A stretch of DNA of 64,000 nt from Micromonospora sediminimaris (GTDB taxonomy: Bacteria > Actinomycetota > Actinomycetes > Mycobacteriales > Micromonosporaceae), in the NCBI GenBank assembly GCA_900112325.1, contig FOLJ01000006.1, forward strand, positions 289,275-353,274, written 5' to 3'. A program made the translations under genes and the position numbers. The stretch's first letter is position 1. Every line of letters starts with the position of its first letter. Below, piece after piece: positions 24,773 to 34,044 of the stretch. Under the pieces are notes generated by a model. The model worked only from the letters and a program-made list of their open reading frames with translations. It made no database searches and had not been told where the DNA came from.

Positions 24773-24886
24773 GTGAAGGTCAAGCCGAGCGTCAAGAGGA
24801 TCTGCAACAAGTGCCGGGTTATCCGCCGGCACGGCCGGGTCATGGTCATCTGCACCGACCCGCGCCACAAGCAGCGCCAGGGCTGA
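24773..24886 (+). CDS. rpmJ: 50S ribosomal protein L36, zinc type
   Basis: L36 has only 37 residues. The GTG start gives [20 protein letters not shown], and the protein ends [11 protein letters not shown]. The pattern C-x2-C...C...H is the zinc-ribbon (C+) form. It lies 91 bases after infA and 214 bases before rpsM, its conserved position. Confidence 0.96.
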   Translation: MKVKPSVKRICNKCRVIRRHGRVMVICTDPRHKQRQG

Positions 24887-25100
24887 ACGAGCCCACACAT
24901 CACACATGCTCGTCCCAGCCGCGAGCGGTGCGCAGCGCGTACTCCATCGTGGTTGACCCCCGGTCGAAGGCCGGGGCCCGCTCGGGCAGCGACCGATCCC
25001 GGTCGCCGGCGCCATCGGCGTCGGAAGGACAGGGACGGCCGGTAGCGGGGTGGGACGGGTCCACACCTTCGCCAGCACACCACGAGGAGTACGCCCGCAC

Positions 25101-25481
25101 ATGGCACGTCTAGTCGGCGTCGACCTTCCCCGCGAGAAGCGGATGGAGATCGCGCTCACCTACATCTTCGGCGTGGGCCGCACCCGCGCCCTGGAGACGC
25201 TCAGCGCCACCGGCATCTCGCCGGACAAGCGCGTTCGGGACCTCACGGACGAGGAGCTGGTCCAGCTCCGGAACCACATCGAGGCCAACTACAAGGTTGA
25301 AGGCGACCTGCGCCGCGAGGTCGCCGCTGACATCCGCCGCAAGGTTGAGATCGGCTGCTACGCCGGCATCCGGCACCGCCGGGGCCTGCCCGTGCGTGGC
25401 CAGCGGACCAAGACCAACGCCCGGACCCGCAAGGGCCCGAAGCGGACCGTCGCCGGCAAGAAGAAGCCCGGCAAGAAGTAA
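25101..25481 (+). CDS. rpsM: 30S ribosomal protein S13
   Basis: S13 has 126 residues, belongs to the 30S head and contacts P-site tRNA and the 50S subunit. [33 protein letters not shown] and [20 protein letters not shown] are diagnostic. The C-terminal KKKPGKK tail is typical. ATG 25101 is used because the 17 residues that an earlier GTG would add are not part of the family. Confidence 0.97.
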   Translation: MARLVGVDLPREKRMEIALTYIFGVGRTRALETLSATGISPDKRVRDLTDEELVQLRNHIEANYKVEGDLRREVAADIRRKVEIGCYAGIRHRRGLPVRGQRTKTNARTRKGPKRTVAGKKKPGKK

Positions 25482-25613
25482 TAGTTCTTAAACCGGAACG
25501 CTGGTCGTTCTCCGTCGAGGTAGGGCGGGCTCCAACTGGAACCGGTGTCTACCTGATCAACGGGGCCAACAGCCAGAACCGATCGAGAACCTTATTCAGG
25601 AGCGCACAGACTT

Positions 25614-26021
25614 ATGCCACCGAAGGCTCGTGCCGGAGCCGCTGTCAAGAAGGTCCGGCGCAAGGAACGTAAGAACGTCGCCCACGGGCAGGCGCACATC
25701 AAGAGCACCTTCAACAACACCATCGTCTCGATCACCGATCCGACTGGTGCCGTCATCTCCTGGGCCTCGTCCGGCCAGGTGGGCTTCAAGGGCTCCCGCA
25801 AGTCGACCCCGTTCGCCGCGCAGCTGGCCGCCGAGGCCGCCGCGCGTCGGGCCATGGAGCACGGCATGCGCAAGGTCGACGTGTTCGTCAAGGGCCCCGG
25901 CTCCGGCCGGGAGACCGCCATCCGTTCGCTGCAGGCCGTGGGCCTTGAGGTCGGGCAGATCTCCGACGTCACCCCGCAGCCGCACAACGGGTGTCGTCCG
26001 CCGAAGCGTCGTCGGGTCTGA
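25614..26021 (+). CDS. rpsK: 30S ribosomal protein S11
   Basis: S11 has 135 residues and forms part of the platform near the mRNA exit. [40 protein letters not shown] and [20 protein letters not shown] are diagnostic. A CAGGAG site lies just upstream. rpsD follows 13 bases after the stop. Confidence 0.97.
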   Translation: MPPKARAGAAVKKVRRKERKNVAHGQAHIKSTFNNTIVSITDPTGAVISWASSGQVGFKGSRKSTPFAAQLAAEAAARRAMEHGMRKVDVFVKGPGSGRETAIRSLQAVGLEVGQISDVTPQPHNGCRPPKRRRV

Positions 26022-26034
26022 GAGGTAGAGAGAG

Positions 26035-26661
26035 ATGGCTCGTTACACCGGTGCCGACTGCCGCCGTTGCCGGCGGGAGAAGATGAAGCTGTTCCTCAAG
26101 GGCAGCAAGTGCGATGGTCCGAAGTGCCCGTTCGAGTCCCGGCCGTTCCCGCCCGGGCAGCACGGCCGCGGCCGCACGAAGGAGACGGAGTACCTGCTCC
26201 AGCTCCGTGAGAAGCAGAAGGCCCGCCGTGTCTACGGCGTGCTGGAGAAGCAGTTCCGCGGCTACTACGAGGAAGCCGTGAGCAAGAAGGCCAAGACGGG
26301 CGAGGTGCTGCTACAGATCCTCGAGTCGCGGCTGGACAACGTGGTCTACCGGGCCGGCTACGCCAAGTCCCGGGACATGGCCCGTCAGCTGGTCAAGCAC
26401 GGTCACTTCACGGTGAACGGCAAGAAGGTCGACATCCCGTCGTACCGCGTCAAGGAGCACGACATCATCGAGGTCCGGGGCAAGAGCAAGGAGCTCACCC
26501 CGTTCATCGTGGCCCAGGCCGAGGCCGGCTCCAAGACCGTTCCGGCGTGGCTGGAGGCGATCCCCAGCCAGATGAAGGTTCTGGTGCACTCGCTCCCGGC
26601 CCGACAGGTGATCGACACCCAGGTCCAGGAGCAGCTGATCGTCGAGCTCTACTCCAAGTAG
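26035..26661 (+). CDS. rpsD: 30S ribosomal protein S4, zinc-binding form
   Basis: S4 has 208 residues, is a primary 16S rRNA binding protein and in E. coli represses the alpha operon. The N-terminus has CRRC and a CDGPKC pair (residues about 9-31), a zinc-binding form. The S4 RNA-binding domain is around [20 protein letters not shown]. The 95-base gap to rpoA contains a perfect hairpin. Confidence 0.97.
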   Translation: MARYTGADCRRCRREKMKLFLKGSKCDGPKCPFESRPFPPGQHGRGRTKETEYLLQLREKQKARRVYGVLEKQFRGYYEEAVSKKAKTGEVLLQILESRLDNVVYRAGYAKSRDMARQLVKHGHFTVNGKKVDIPSYRVKEHDIIEVRGKSKELTPFIVAQAEAGSKTVPAWLEAIPSQMKVLVHSLPARQVIDTQVQEQLIVELYSK

Positions 26662-26670
26662 GGCTCGTTG

Positions 26671-26700
26671 CGGTGGCCCGCCCGGCAGGGCGGGCCACCG
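26671..26700 (+). terminator. Perfect hairpin between rpsD and rpoA
   Basis: A 13-bp perfect GC stem (26671-26683 with 26688-26700) has a four-base GGCA loop. Lying inside an operon, it is more likely an attenuator or processing site than a full stop. Confidence 0.55.
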
Positions 26701-26756
26701 GAACAGTTTGTGTCGTGGGCGTCATATGGCGGGCGCCCCGGAAGAGAAGAGAAGAC

Positions 26757-27779
26757 ATGCTCATCAGCCAGCGACCGACCCTCTCCGAGGAGTCGATCAA
26801 CGAGACCCGGTCCCGGTTCACCATCGAGCCGCTGGAGCCGGGCTTCGGCTACACCCTGGGCAACTCGCTGCGGCGTACGCTGCTGTCGTCCATCCCGGGT
26901 GCGGCCGTCACCTCGATCAAGATCGACGGTGTGCTGCACGAGTTCACCACGATCCCCGGGGTCAAGGAGGACGTGGTCGAGCTCGTCATGAACATCAAGG
27001 AGCTCTGCGTCAGCTCCGAGCACGACGAGCCGGTCAGCATGTACCTGCGTAAGCAGGGCCCGGGCGACGTGACCGCCGGCGACATCCAGCCTCCGGCCGG
27101 TGTCTCGGTGCACAACCCGGACCTGAAGCTGGCCACCCTCAACGGCAAGGGCCGGCTCGACATGGAGCTGACCGTCGAGCGGGGTCGTGGTTACGTCACG
27201 GCGGCGCAGAACAAGCAGGCGGGTGCGGAGATCGGCCGGATCCCGGTCGACTCGATCTACTCCCCGGTGCTCAAGGTGACCTACCGCGTCGAGGCGACCC
27301 GCGTCGAGCAGCGGACGGACTTCGACCGGCTGATCATCGATGTCGAGACCAAGCCGTCGATGGGGCCCCGCACCGCACTGGCCTCGGCCGGTTCGACGCT
27401 TGTGGAGCTGTTCGGGCTGGCTCGTGAGCTGGATGAGACCGCCGAGGGCATCGACATCGGCCCGTCCCCGCAGGACGCGCAGCTGGCGGCGGACCTGGCC
27501 CTGCCGATCGAGGAGCTGGACCTGACCGTCCGCTCCTACAACTGCCTCAAGCGCGAGGGCATCAACTCCGTTGGTGAGCTCATCGGGCGTACCGAGGCCG
27601 ACCTTCTCGATATAAGGAACTTCGGTCAGAAGTCGATCGACGAGGTCAAGATGAAGCTCGCCGGGATGGGTCTCGGGCTGAAGGACTCGGCTCCGAACTT
27701 CGACCCGGCGCACGTCGTGGACACCTTCGGCGAGGCCGACTACGACACCGACGACTACCGCGAGACCGAGCAGCTCTAG
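26757..27779 (+). CDS. rpoA: DNA-directed RNA polymerase subunit alpha
   Basis: This 340-residue subunit dimerises to start polymerase assembly and contacts upstream promoter DNA and activators. The N-terminal domain shows [20 protein letters not shown] and [20 protein letters not shown]. The C-terminal domain (about 245-320) has [20 protein letters not shown] and [20 protein letters not shown]. The ATG follows GAAGAGAAGA. The acidic end [13 protein letters not shown] is usual for actinobacteria. rplQ follows after 34 bases. Confidence 0.98.
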   Translation: MLISQRPTLSEESINETRSRFTIEPLEPGFGYTLGNSLRRTLLSSIPGAAVTSIKIDGVLHEFTTIPGVKEDVVELVMNIKELCVSSEHDEPVSMYLRKQGPGDVTAGDIQPPAGVSVHNPDLKLATLNGKGRLDMELTVERGRGYVTAAQNKQAGAEIGRIPVDSIYSPVLKVTYRVEATRVEQRTDFDRLIIDVETKPSMGPRTALASAGSTLVELFGLARELDETAEGIDIGPSPQDAQLAADLALPIEELDLTVRSYNCLKREGINSVGELIGRTEADLLDIRNFGQKSIDEVKMKLAGMGLGLKDSAPNFDPAHVVDTFGEADYDTDDYRETEQL

Positions 27780-27813
27780 TCCGCGCTGCCGCCACACCTG
27801 AGGAGCACCAAGC

Positions 27814-28374
27814 ATGCCCACGCCCACCAAGGGCCCCCGCCTCGGCGGCAGCCCCGCGCACGAGCGGCTGATGCTGGCCAACCTGGCCACCGCGCTGTTC
27901 CAGCACGGCAAGATCCAGACCACCGAGACCAAGGCCCGGCGGCTGCGTCCGCTCGCCGAGCAGCTGATCACCAAGGCCAAGCGGGGCGACCTCGCGTCGC
28001 GCCGGCGGGTGCTGACCGTGGTCAAGGACAAGGACGTGGTCTACGCCCTGTTCGACCAGATCGCGCCGCGGTACGCCAACCGCAGCGGCGGCTACACCCG
28101 GATCGTGAAGACCGGTCCGCGCAAGGGCGACGCCGCTCCGATGGCGATCATCGAGCTGGTCGAGGAGCTTCAGGTCGCCGAGCCGAAGGCGAACCGGAAG
28201 ACCGCCGGGCGCAAGGCTGCCCAGCAGGACAAGGTCGAGGCGCTGGCACCGGCCGACGAGGCCCCCGCGTCGGGGCCGGCCGACCAGGACGCCGAGCCGC
28301 CGCAGTCGGCCTCCGGTGACACCGCCGCTGCCCGCGAGGACAGCGACCTGGCCACCGAGGAAGGCAAGGCCTGA
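27814..28374 (+). CDS. rplQ: 50S ribosomal protein L17
   Basis: L17 has 186 residues. The family core is residues 1-120, with [40 protein letters not shown] and [20 protein letters not shown]. About 65 alanine-, glutamate- and proline-rich residues follow and are probably disordered; a tail of this kind is common in actinobacteria. An AGGAG site precedes the ATG. It is the last ribosomal gene here, followed by a terminator-like hairpin. Confidence 0.96.
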   Translation: MPTPTKGPRLGGSPAHERLMLANLATALFQHGKIQTTETKARRLRPLAEQLITKAKRGDLASRRRVLTVVKDKDVVYALFDQIAPRYANRSGGYTRIVKTGPRKGDAAPMAIIELVEELQVAEPKANRKTAGRKAAQQDKVEALAPADEAPASGPADQDAEPPQSASGDTAAAREDSDLATEEGKA

Positions 28375-28410
28375 CCAAGGCCGGTGAGACAGGCCCTGAG
28401 GCCGTTGTCG

Positions 28411-28443
28411 GGCCCGGCATCCCCACCACGGGGGTGCCGGGCC
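28411..28443 (+). terminator. Hairpin between rplQ and truA
   Basis: Arms of 14 bases (28411-28424 and 28430-28443) pair with one wobble around an ACCAC loop. Some read-through into truA is likely, since truA starts 22 bases later. Confidence 0.6.
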
Positions 28444-28465
28444 TGACTCGTCGAGGAGGTACCAC

Positions 28466-29296
28466 GTGGACGAGCGCACCCGGCTGCGGCTGGACGTCGC
28501 GTACGACGGCACGGCCTTCTCCGGCTGGGCCGCCCAGCCGCAGCGGCGCACGGTCGCCGGAGTGCTTGTCGAGACGCTGGACCTGGTGCTCGGCACCGGT
28601 GTCGCGACGGGACTGACCGTCGCCGGCCGCACCGACGCGGGGGTGCATGCCAGCGGGCAGGTCTGCCACCTGGATCTGCCAGTCCACGTCTGGCGGGCGC
28701 ACGAGGGGCGGCTGCTGCGCCGGCTGGCCCGGCTGCTCCCGACCGATGTGCGGGTGCGGGCGATGCGGGCGGTGCCGGCGACCTTCGACGCCCGCTTCTC
28801 GGCGACCTTCCGCCGCTACGAGTACCGGGTGACCGACGCGCCGTGGGGGTGCGACCCGCTGCGCCGGCACGAGATCCTGGCCTGGCCCCGGGCACTCGAC
28901 CTCGACCGGCTCACCGCTGCGGCGGCCGGGCTGGTGGGGGAGCACGACTTCGCCGCGTACTGCCGGCGCAAGGAGAACGCCACCACCCTGCGGGAGGTGA
29001 CCAGGCTGGACTGGCGGCGGGACGCCGACGGGATCCTGGTCGCCACCGTGCAGGCCGACGCGTTCTGCCAGGCGATGGTCCGCAGCCTGGTTGGCGCCAT
29101 GCTGGTCGCCGGGGACGGTCGCCGACCGGTGCCGTGGCCGGCGGACCTGCTGGCCCGTCGGGAGCGGGCCAGCGAGGTGACCGTGGCACCGGCGCATGGG
29201 CTGACCCTGGTGGAGGTCGGCTACCCGGACGATCCCGCCGAGTACGCGCGCCGGGCCGAGGCGACCCGACGGCTACGGGTTTCCGCCGACGGTTGA
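28466..29296 (+). CDS. truA: tRNA pseudouridine synthase A
   Basis: TruA has 276 residues and converts uridines 38-40 of the tRNA anticodon arm to pseudouridine. The catalytic aspartate is in AGRTDAGVHASGQVCHLDL. The family motifs LDVAYDGTAFSGWAAQP, ATFRRYEYRV, EHDFAAYC and MVRSLVGAML are present. The GTG start is preceded by GAGGAGG. It lies directly after rplQ, a conserved position in actinobacteria. It converges on the next gene with a hairpin between them. Confidence 0.96.
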   Translation: MDERTRLRLDVAYDGTAFSGWAAQPQRRTVAGVLVETLDLVLGTGVATGLTVAGRTDAGVHASGQVCHLDLPVHVWRAHEGRLLRRLARLLPTDVRVRAMRAVPATFDARFSATFRRYEYRVTDAPWGCDPLRRHEILAWPRALDLDRLTAAAAGLVGEHDFAAYCRRKENATTLREVTRLDWRRDADGILVATVQADAFCQAMVRSLVGAMLVAGDGRRPVPWPADLLARRERASEVTVAPAHGLTLVEVGYPDDPAEYARRAEATRRLRVSADG

Positions 29297-29297
29297 G

Positions 29298-29329
29298 CGG
29301 CCGGCCCTGCTGCTCGGCGTGGCCGGCCG
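29298..29329. terminator. Bidirectional hairpin between truA and the convergent gene
   Basis: CGGCCGGCC (29298-29306) and GGCCGGCCG (29321-29329) form a 9-bp GC stem in the 34-base gap between convergent stop codons. Confidence 0.55.
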
Positions 29330-29330
29330 G

Positions 29331-30434
29331 TCAGTCCTCGGTGGACTCGTCCTGGCTGCCGGTGTCGTCGGTGGGGCCCTCGGTCGGCTGGCTGGCCGTC
29401 CCACCCTCGGCTCGCCGCTCCAGCACCCCCTGGTTGAGGTGCTGTTCGAGCATGTCGAAGAGGATCTCGCGGACAACTGTGTCGCCGGAGCGGATGGTGG
29501 CACCGTCGGTACGGGCGACCACCGCGTAGGCGATGTAGTGACCGCGTACCTGCCAGCCGACCCGCGCCGGTGCGGTGGCGATCACCTCCGTGTCATCCCC
29601 CGCCGACATGCCGCGGAAGCGGCCCTGCCGCTCGTCGAGCAGCTGGCGGATCCGATCGCGGGCCCGTTCGGCGCTGGACCGGTCAGTGAGATTGAACAGT
29701 CCCGTGGTGACCAGGTGGTCGCCGTCCGGTGCGCGGAGGGTGGCCCGGACGACCTGGTTGCAGCCGAGCCGTACCAGCAGGTCCGAGACCTCCCCGGTGG
29801 CGGCTACCGCACAACTGGCGCTGGACTGGGTGCGGAGCACCTCGTAGCCGTTCTCACCGTCGCCAACGGCGAGAGTGCTGGCGGGGAACACCTCGCGGGC
29901 GGTGAGCGGCGCCTGGTCGGTGTCCCGGGAGTCGAGGTCGCTGGCCTCGGCGGGCACCGTGTCACGGGTGGTGTCCGGTGCGGCGCTGGGCCCGGCCTGC
30001 TGACCGATCAGGGTTCGACCGTCCATCAGGGTAGCGGCGGTGAGACCGCAGAGGGCGAGCAGCACCAGCGCCGCGGCACCGCCCACCAGCACCTGCCACG
30101 CGCGACCGCCACCTCGGCGGGGCGGCGGCGCGACGGTCGCCGTGCCCGGCTCCGGCGGTGCCGCCGCCACGCCGACCGACGTCGGTTCGCCGGGCGCGGG
30201 CGGCGCCGGGTCGTACCGTGGTGCCGGTTCCTGCTGCGTGGTGGGGAACGCCCTCCGTGGCGGCGTCGATGATGGCAGCATGATCTGGTTCGGGCGGGCC
30301 AGCGACGGGGTGGGGAAGCGCGACGGGGACGGCCCGGCCGCAGGCGGCGGGCCGGGCCGGGGCGAACTGCCCTCGGTCTCGTCGTCCCGGTAAGGGACGT
30401 ATGCGTCCTCATCGGAGTCGTACCGATACACCAT
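29331..30434 (-). CDS. Membrane-anchored protein with proline-rich cytoplasmic lead, unknown function
   Basis: This encodes 367 residues. The start is MVYRYDSDEDAYVPYRDDE; the open frame upstream of it has no support. Residues about 20-110 are proline-rich and probably cytoplasmic. One transmembrane helix follows (WQVLVGGAAALVLLALCGLT, about residues 113-135). The extracytoplasmic part is acidic and ordered from about residue 180, with paired cysteines (SSASCAVAATG and RLGCNQVVR). It ends in a disordered acidic tail. I do not recognise a family. It is convergent with truA and divergent from a methyltransferase gene, over an AT-rich 119-base gap with a palindrome just before the start. Confidence 0.75.
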   Translation of the reverse strand: MVYRYDSDEDAYVPYRDDETEGSSPRPGPPPAAGPSPSRFPTPSLARPNQIMLPSSTPPRRAFPTTQQEPAPRYDPAPPAPGEPTSVGVAAAPPEPGTATVAPPPRRGGGRAWQVLVGGAAALVLLALCGLTAATLMDGRTLIGQQAGPSAAPDTTRDTVPAEASDLDSRDTDQAPLTAREVFPASTLAVGDGENGYEVLRTQSSASCAVAATGEVSDLLVRLGCNQVVRATLRAPDGDHLVTTGLFNLTDRSSAERARDRIRQLLDERQGRFRGMSAGDDTEVIATAPARVGWQVRGHYIAYAVVARTDGATIRSGDTVVREILFDMLEQHLNQGVLERRAEGGTASQPTEGPTDDTGSQDESTED

Positions 30435-30446
30435 GCCGTCCAGAGT

Positions 30447-30462
30447 AGGGATGTTTATCCCT
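30447..30462. promoter_or_regulatory. AT-rich palindrome in a divergent promoter region
   Basis: AGGGAT-GTTT-ATCCCT lies 12 bases before the minus-strand start and about 90 bases before the plus-strand methyltransferase. It sits in an unusually AT-rich stretch and could be an operator; the binding protein is unknown. Confidence 0.35.
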
Positions 30463-30553
30463 TTAGTAGGTATTTTGCGGAAATGCGCTGGATGAACGTG
30501 TCGGAGCCGGTGCGACCGCCGTACCGTCGGCCCGATCCGCACTCGGTGCGAGA

Positions 30554-31168
30554 ATGGCCCGCGTGACCGGGGACCACTACTTCACCGCCGAGCCGACCGC
30601 GCCCGCCCAGGCGCGCGAGGTGCAGTTCACCGTCGCCGGCCGCGACTACACCCTGGCCTCGGCGTCCGGAGTCTTCTCGGCCAGCCGCCTCGACCCGGGC
30701 ACGGCGGTGTTGCTACGCAAGGCCGAACTGCCCGGCACCGCGACCGCCGGCGCCCTGCTCGACCTCGGCTGCGGGTTCGGTCCGATCACCTGCGTGCTCG
30801 CCACCGTCGCGCCGACGGCGACGACCTGGGCGGTCGACGTGAACGAGCGGGCCCGGCATCTGACGGCTGAGAACAGCGCCCGGCTCGGCCTGTCCGAGCG
30901 GGTGCGGGTGATGGCTCCCGAGGAGGTACCCGCCGACCTGCGCTTCGCCCAGATCTGGTCCAACCCGCCGATCCGGGTCGGCAAGGAGGAACTGCACGAG
31001 CTGCTGCTGCGTTGGCTGCCCCGGCTCGCCCCGGACGGGGTGGCCTGGCTCGTGGTGGCCCGCCACCTCGGCGGTGACTCGTTGCAGCGCTGGCTGGGCG
31101 AGCAGGGCTGGCAGGTGGATCGGCACGCCAGTCAGAAGGGGTTCCGGGTGCTGCGTGTCACCCGCTGA
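30554..31168 (+). CDS. Class I methyltransferase, RsmC/RlmG-like
   Basis: This encodes 204 residues. The SAM-binding motif LLDLGCGFGPITCVLA and the catalytic-type SNPPIRVGKEE identify the methyltransferase-small domain of the RsmC/RlmG group, which methylates guanine N2 in rRNA. GVFSASRLDPGTAVLLRKAE before the SAM motif is also typical. It lacks the N-terminal pseudo-domain of the E. coli enzymes, as usual in actinobacteria, so the exact rRNA target is uncertain. ATG 30554 is used; GTG 30563 is an alternative three codons later. Confidence 0.88.
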   Translation: MARVTGDHYFTAEPTAPAQAREVQFTVAGRDYTLASASGVFSASRLDPGTAVLLRKAELPGTATAGALLDLGCGFGPITCVLATVAPTATTWAVDVNERARHLTAENSARLGLSERVRVMAPEEVPADLRFAQIWSNPPIRVGKEELHELLLRWLPRLAPDGVAWLVVARHLGGDSLQRWLGEQGWQVDRHASQKGFRVLRVTR

Positions 31169-31215
31169 CCGGGTAATCGGTTGGCCTGCCGGGCCGGCTC
31201 GGGCAGGATGCCCGC

Positions 31216-32895
31216 GTGGGATACGTGGACGTGGCGGCGGTCGGGCATGTCCTGCCCGACGGGCGGGAACTCTTCGCCGACGTGTCGTTCCGGGTCGGCG
31301 AGGGTGCCAAGGTGGCGCTGGTCGGGCCGAACGGCGCGGGCAAGACGACGTTGCTGCGGATGGTCGCCGGTGACCTGCCGGTGCGCACCGGTGCGATCGC
31401 GCGCACCGGTGGGCTGGGTGTCATGCGCCAGTTCATCGGCATGATCGGTGACGAGTCGACCCTCGCCGACCTGGCTCTGTCGCTCGCACCGCCGACGCTA
31501 CGCGAGGCCGGGCGCCGGCTGGCCGAGACCGAGGCGGCCATGCGTGACGCCGAGGTGCGCGGCAAGTACAGCACCGCCGCCGGCAAGGCCCAACTGGCGT
31601 ACGCCGACGCGTTGGCCGCCTGGGGGGAGACCGGCGGGTACGACGCCGAGGTGCTCTTCGACACCGTCGCCACCATCGTCCTCGACCTGCCCTGGGAGAC
31701 CGCCCGGCAGCGTCCGGTCCGGACTCTCTCCGGCGGGCAGCAGAAGCGCTTCGCGCTGGAGCTACTGCTACGCGGTCCGGACGAGGTACTGCTGCTCGAC
31801 GAGCCGGACAACTTCCTCGACGTACCCGGCAAGCGCTGGCTGGAGGCGCGGCTGCGGGAGTCGGCCAAGTCGGTGCTCTACGTCTCGCACGACCGGGAGT
31901 TGCTGGCGCAAACCGCCGACCGGGTGGTCGCGGTGGAGGGCGGCAGCGCCTGGGTGCACCCGGGCGGCTTCGCGAGCTGGCACGCGGCCCGGGTGGCCCG
32001 CCACGCCCGTCTCGATGAGCAGCGCAAACGGTGGGACGAGGAGCACCAGAAGCTGCGCGAGCTGATGCTGATGTACAAGCAGAAGGCCGCGTACAACGAC
32101 GGGATGGCCTCGCGCTACCAGGCGGCGCAGACCCGGTTGCGCAAGTTCGAGGAGGCCGGGCCGCCGCCCGTACCGCCGAAGGAGCAGGACATCCGGATGC
32201 GGCTGGCCGGCGGACGGACCGGGAAGCGGGCGCTGGTCTGCGAGCAGCTGGAGCTGGATGGCCTGACCTACCCCTTCGACCTGGAGTTGTGGTACGGCGA
32301 CCGCCTCGCGGTGCTCGGTGCCAACGGCACCGGCAAGTCGCACTTCCTGCGTCTGCTGGCCCGGGGCGGGACGGACCCGGACCCGGCGAACAGCCCCGTC
32401 GACGGTGCGGCGGCGCTGGCCCCGGTGGCGCACGACGGGGTGGCCCGACTCGGCGCGCGGGTGCGTCCCGGTCACTTCTCGCAGACCCACGACCGGCCCG
32501 AGTTGATGGCGCGGACGCTCGTCGAGATCCTCTGGCGGGGTGACGAGCACCGGTCCGGCATGGATCGTCACGCGGCCATGGCGGCGCTGTCCCGGTACGA
32601 GCTGGCGGGGCAGGGTGACCAGCGCTTCGGCACCCTCTCCGGCGGGCAGCAGGCCCGTTTCCTGGTGCTGCTGCTGGAGCTGTCCGGCGCGACCATGCTG
32701 CTGCTCGACGAGCCCACCGACAACCTCGACCTGGCCTCGGCCGAGGCGCTGGAGGCCGGGCTCACCGCGTTCTCCGGCACGGTGGTGGCGGTCACCCACG
32801 ACCGCTGGTTCACCCGGACCTTCGACCGGTTCCTGCTGTTCCGGGGCGACGGCGAGGTGGTCGAGACCGACGAGCCGGTCTGGGACGTGGCCTGA
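31216..32895 (+). CDS. ABC-F family ATPase
   Basis: This encodes 559 residues with two nucleotide-binding domains and no membrane helices, the ABC-F layout. P-loops are GPNGAGKT (residues 37-44) and GANGTGKS; signatures are LSGGQQKRF and LSGGQQARF. The first Walker B reads LLLDEPDNFLD and the second LLLDEPTDNLD, both different from the usual DEPTNHLD. The interdomain linker (about 260-320) is helical and charged, with WDEEHQKLRELMLMYKQKAA. ABC-F proteins act on ribosomes as translation factors or antibiotic-protection proteins; which applies here cannot be told. GTG start at 31216. Confidence 0.9.
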   Translation: MGYVDVAAVGHVLPDGRELFADVSFRVGEGAKVALVGPNGAGKTTLLRMVAGDLPVRTGAIARTGGLGVMRQFIGMIGDESTLADLALSLAPPTLREAGRRLAETEAAMRDAEVRGKYSTAAGKAQLAYADALAAWGETGGYDAEVLFDTVATIVLDLPWETARQRPVRTLSGGQQKRFALELLLRGPDEVLLLDEPDNFLDVPGKRWLEARLRESAKSVLYVSHDRELLAQTADRVVAVEGGSAWVHPGGFASWHAARVARHARLDEQRKRWDEEHQKLRELMLMYKQKAAYNDGMASRYQAAQTRLRKFEEAGPPPVPPKEQDIRMRLAGGRTGKRALVCEQLELDGLTYPFDLELWYGDRLAVLGANGTGKSHFLRLLARGGTDPDPANSPVDGAAALAPVAHDGVARLGARVRPGHFSQTHDRPELMARTLVEILWRGDEHRSGMDRHAAMAALSRYELAGQGDQRFGTLSGGQQARFLVLLLELSGATMLLLDEPTDNLDLASAEALEAGLTAFSGTVVAVTHDRWFTRTFDRFLLFRGDGEVVETDEPVWDVA

Positions 32896-32954
32896 GCGGT
32901 CTGGTCCCGCGGTCGCCCCTGCGACCACCCGACGGGGCGACATATGGTGATCTC

Positions 32955-33914
32955 GTGAGTGAGATGACCTATCGCCGGCTGGGCGACTCCGGGCTCGTGG
33001 TGTCCGTCGTGGGGATCGGCTGCAACAACTTCGGCCGCAAACTCGATCTCGACGGCACCCGGGCGGTGGTCGACGCGGCCCTCGACGCCGGAATCAATTT
33101 CTTCGACACCGCCGACATCTACGGCGAGCCGCACGGTGCCTCGGAGGCGCAGCTCGGCGCGGCCCTGAAGGGCCGCCGGGACGACGTGGTGCTGGCGACC
33201 AAGTTCGGCATGTCGATGGCCGGTAGCAACGGACGCGACTTCGGGGTACGCGGCTCGCGGCGGTACGTGATCCGGGCGGTCGAGGCGTCGTTGCGGCGGC
33301 TGGACACCGACTACATCGACCTGTACCAGTTCCACGAGCCGGACCCGGGTACCCCGATCGACGAGACGCTGTCCGCCCTGGATGACCTGGTCCGCGCCGG
33401 CAAGGTGCGGTACGTCGGCAACTCCAACTTCGCCGGCTGGCAGATCGCCGACGCCGACTGGACGGCGAAGACCCGGGGGCTCACCCGGTTCGTCAGCGCG
33501 CAGAACCACTACAGCCTGCTCAACCGGGACGTCGAGATCGAGGTACTGCCGGCCTGCGACCGCTTCGGCTTGGGCATGCTGCCGTTCTTCCCGCTGGCCA
33601 ACGGGCTGCTCACCGGCAAGTACAAGCGGGGTGAGGCGCCACCCGCCGGCAGCCGCCTGGCCGGCGGTGGCCGGTACGCCCAGCGGCTCGCCGCCGCCGA
33701 CTGGGACACCATCGAGGGCATCGAGGCGTACGCCACGGAACGGGGTGTGCCGATGCTGCACGTGGCGATCGGCGGGCTGGCCGCCCAACCGGCGGTCACC
33801 TCCGTCATCGCCGGAGCCACCACACCGGAGCAGGTACGCGCCAACGCGGAGGCCGGCGCCTGGCACCCCACCGAGGACGACCTGAAGGCCCTCCGCACGG
33901 TCCTTGACCGCTGA
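32955..33914 (+). CDS. Aldo/keto reductase
   Basis: This 319-residue NADPH-dependent oxidoreductase has a TIM-barrel fold. The catalytic tetrad is visible: Asp51 and Tyr56 in FFDTADIYGEPHG, a lysine in LATKFGMSM, and the histidine in LYQFHEPDP. The C-terminal cofactor segment SVIAGATTPEQVRANAEAG is typical of the AKR12/YghZ-like group. The substrate is unknown. The start is GTG 32955. It is followed by a long palindrome and a terminator. Confidence 0.92.
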   Translation: MSEMTYRRLGDSGLVVSVVGIGCNNFGRKLDLDGTRAVVDAALDAGINFFDTADIYGEPHGASEAQLGAALKGRRDDVVLATKFGMSMAGSNGRDFGVRGSRRYVIRAVEASLRRLDTDYIDLYQFHEPDPGTPIDETLSALDDLVRAGKVRYVGNSNFAGWQIADADWTAKTRGLTRFVSAQNHYSLLNRDVEIEVLPACDRFGLGMLPFFPLANGLLTGKYKRGEAPPAGSRLAGGGRYAQRLAAADWDTIEGIEAYATERGVPMLHVAIGGLAAQPAVTSVIAGATTPEQVRANAEAGAWHPTEDDLKALRTVLDR

Positions 33915-33934
33915 TCCGCGCCATACCCTCGTGC

Positions 33935-33993
33935 GTTGATCATGAGGTTGGCGGCGAAGTTGCTCCAGAGTTGCCGCCAACCTCATGATCAAC
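33935..33993. repeat. Perfect 21-bp palindromic element
   Basis: Arms 33935-33955 and 33973-33993 are exact reverse complements of 21 bases with a 17-base loop. They begin and end GTTGATCATGAGG/CCTCATGATCAAC. The element lies between convergent genes. It looks like a dispersed intergenic repeat of the REP type; that cannot be tested with one window. Confidence 0.7.
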
Positions 33994-34008
33994 TGGGCTG
34001 TGTGAAGG

Positions 34009-34038
34009 GGCCCCGCCCGGACGGTGCCGGGCGGGGCC
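34009..34038. terminator. Bidirectional terminator hairpin
   Basis: GGCCCCGCCCGG (34009-34020) pairs exactly with CCGGGCGGGGCC (34027-34038) between the convergent aldo/keto reductase and giant secreted protein genes. Confidence 0.7.
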
Positions 34039-34044
34039 GTGGGC

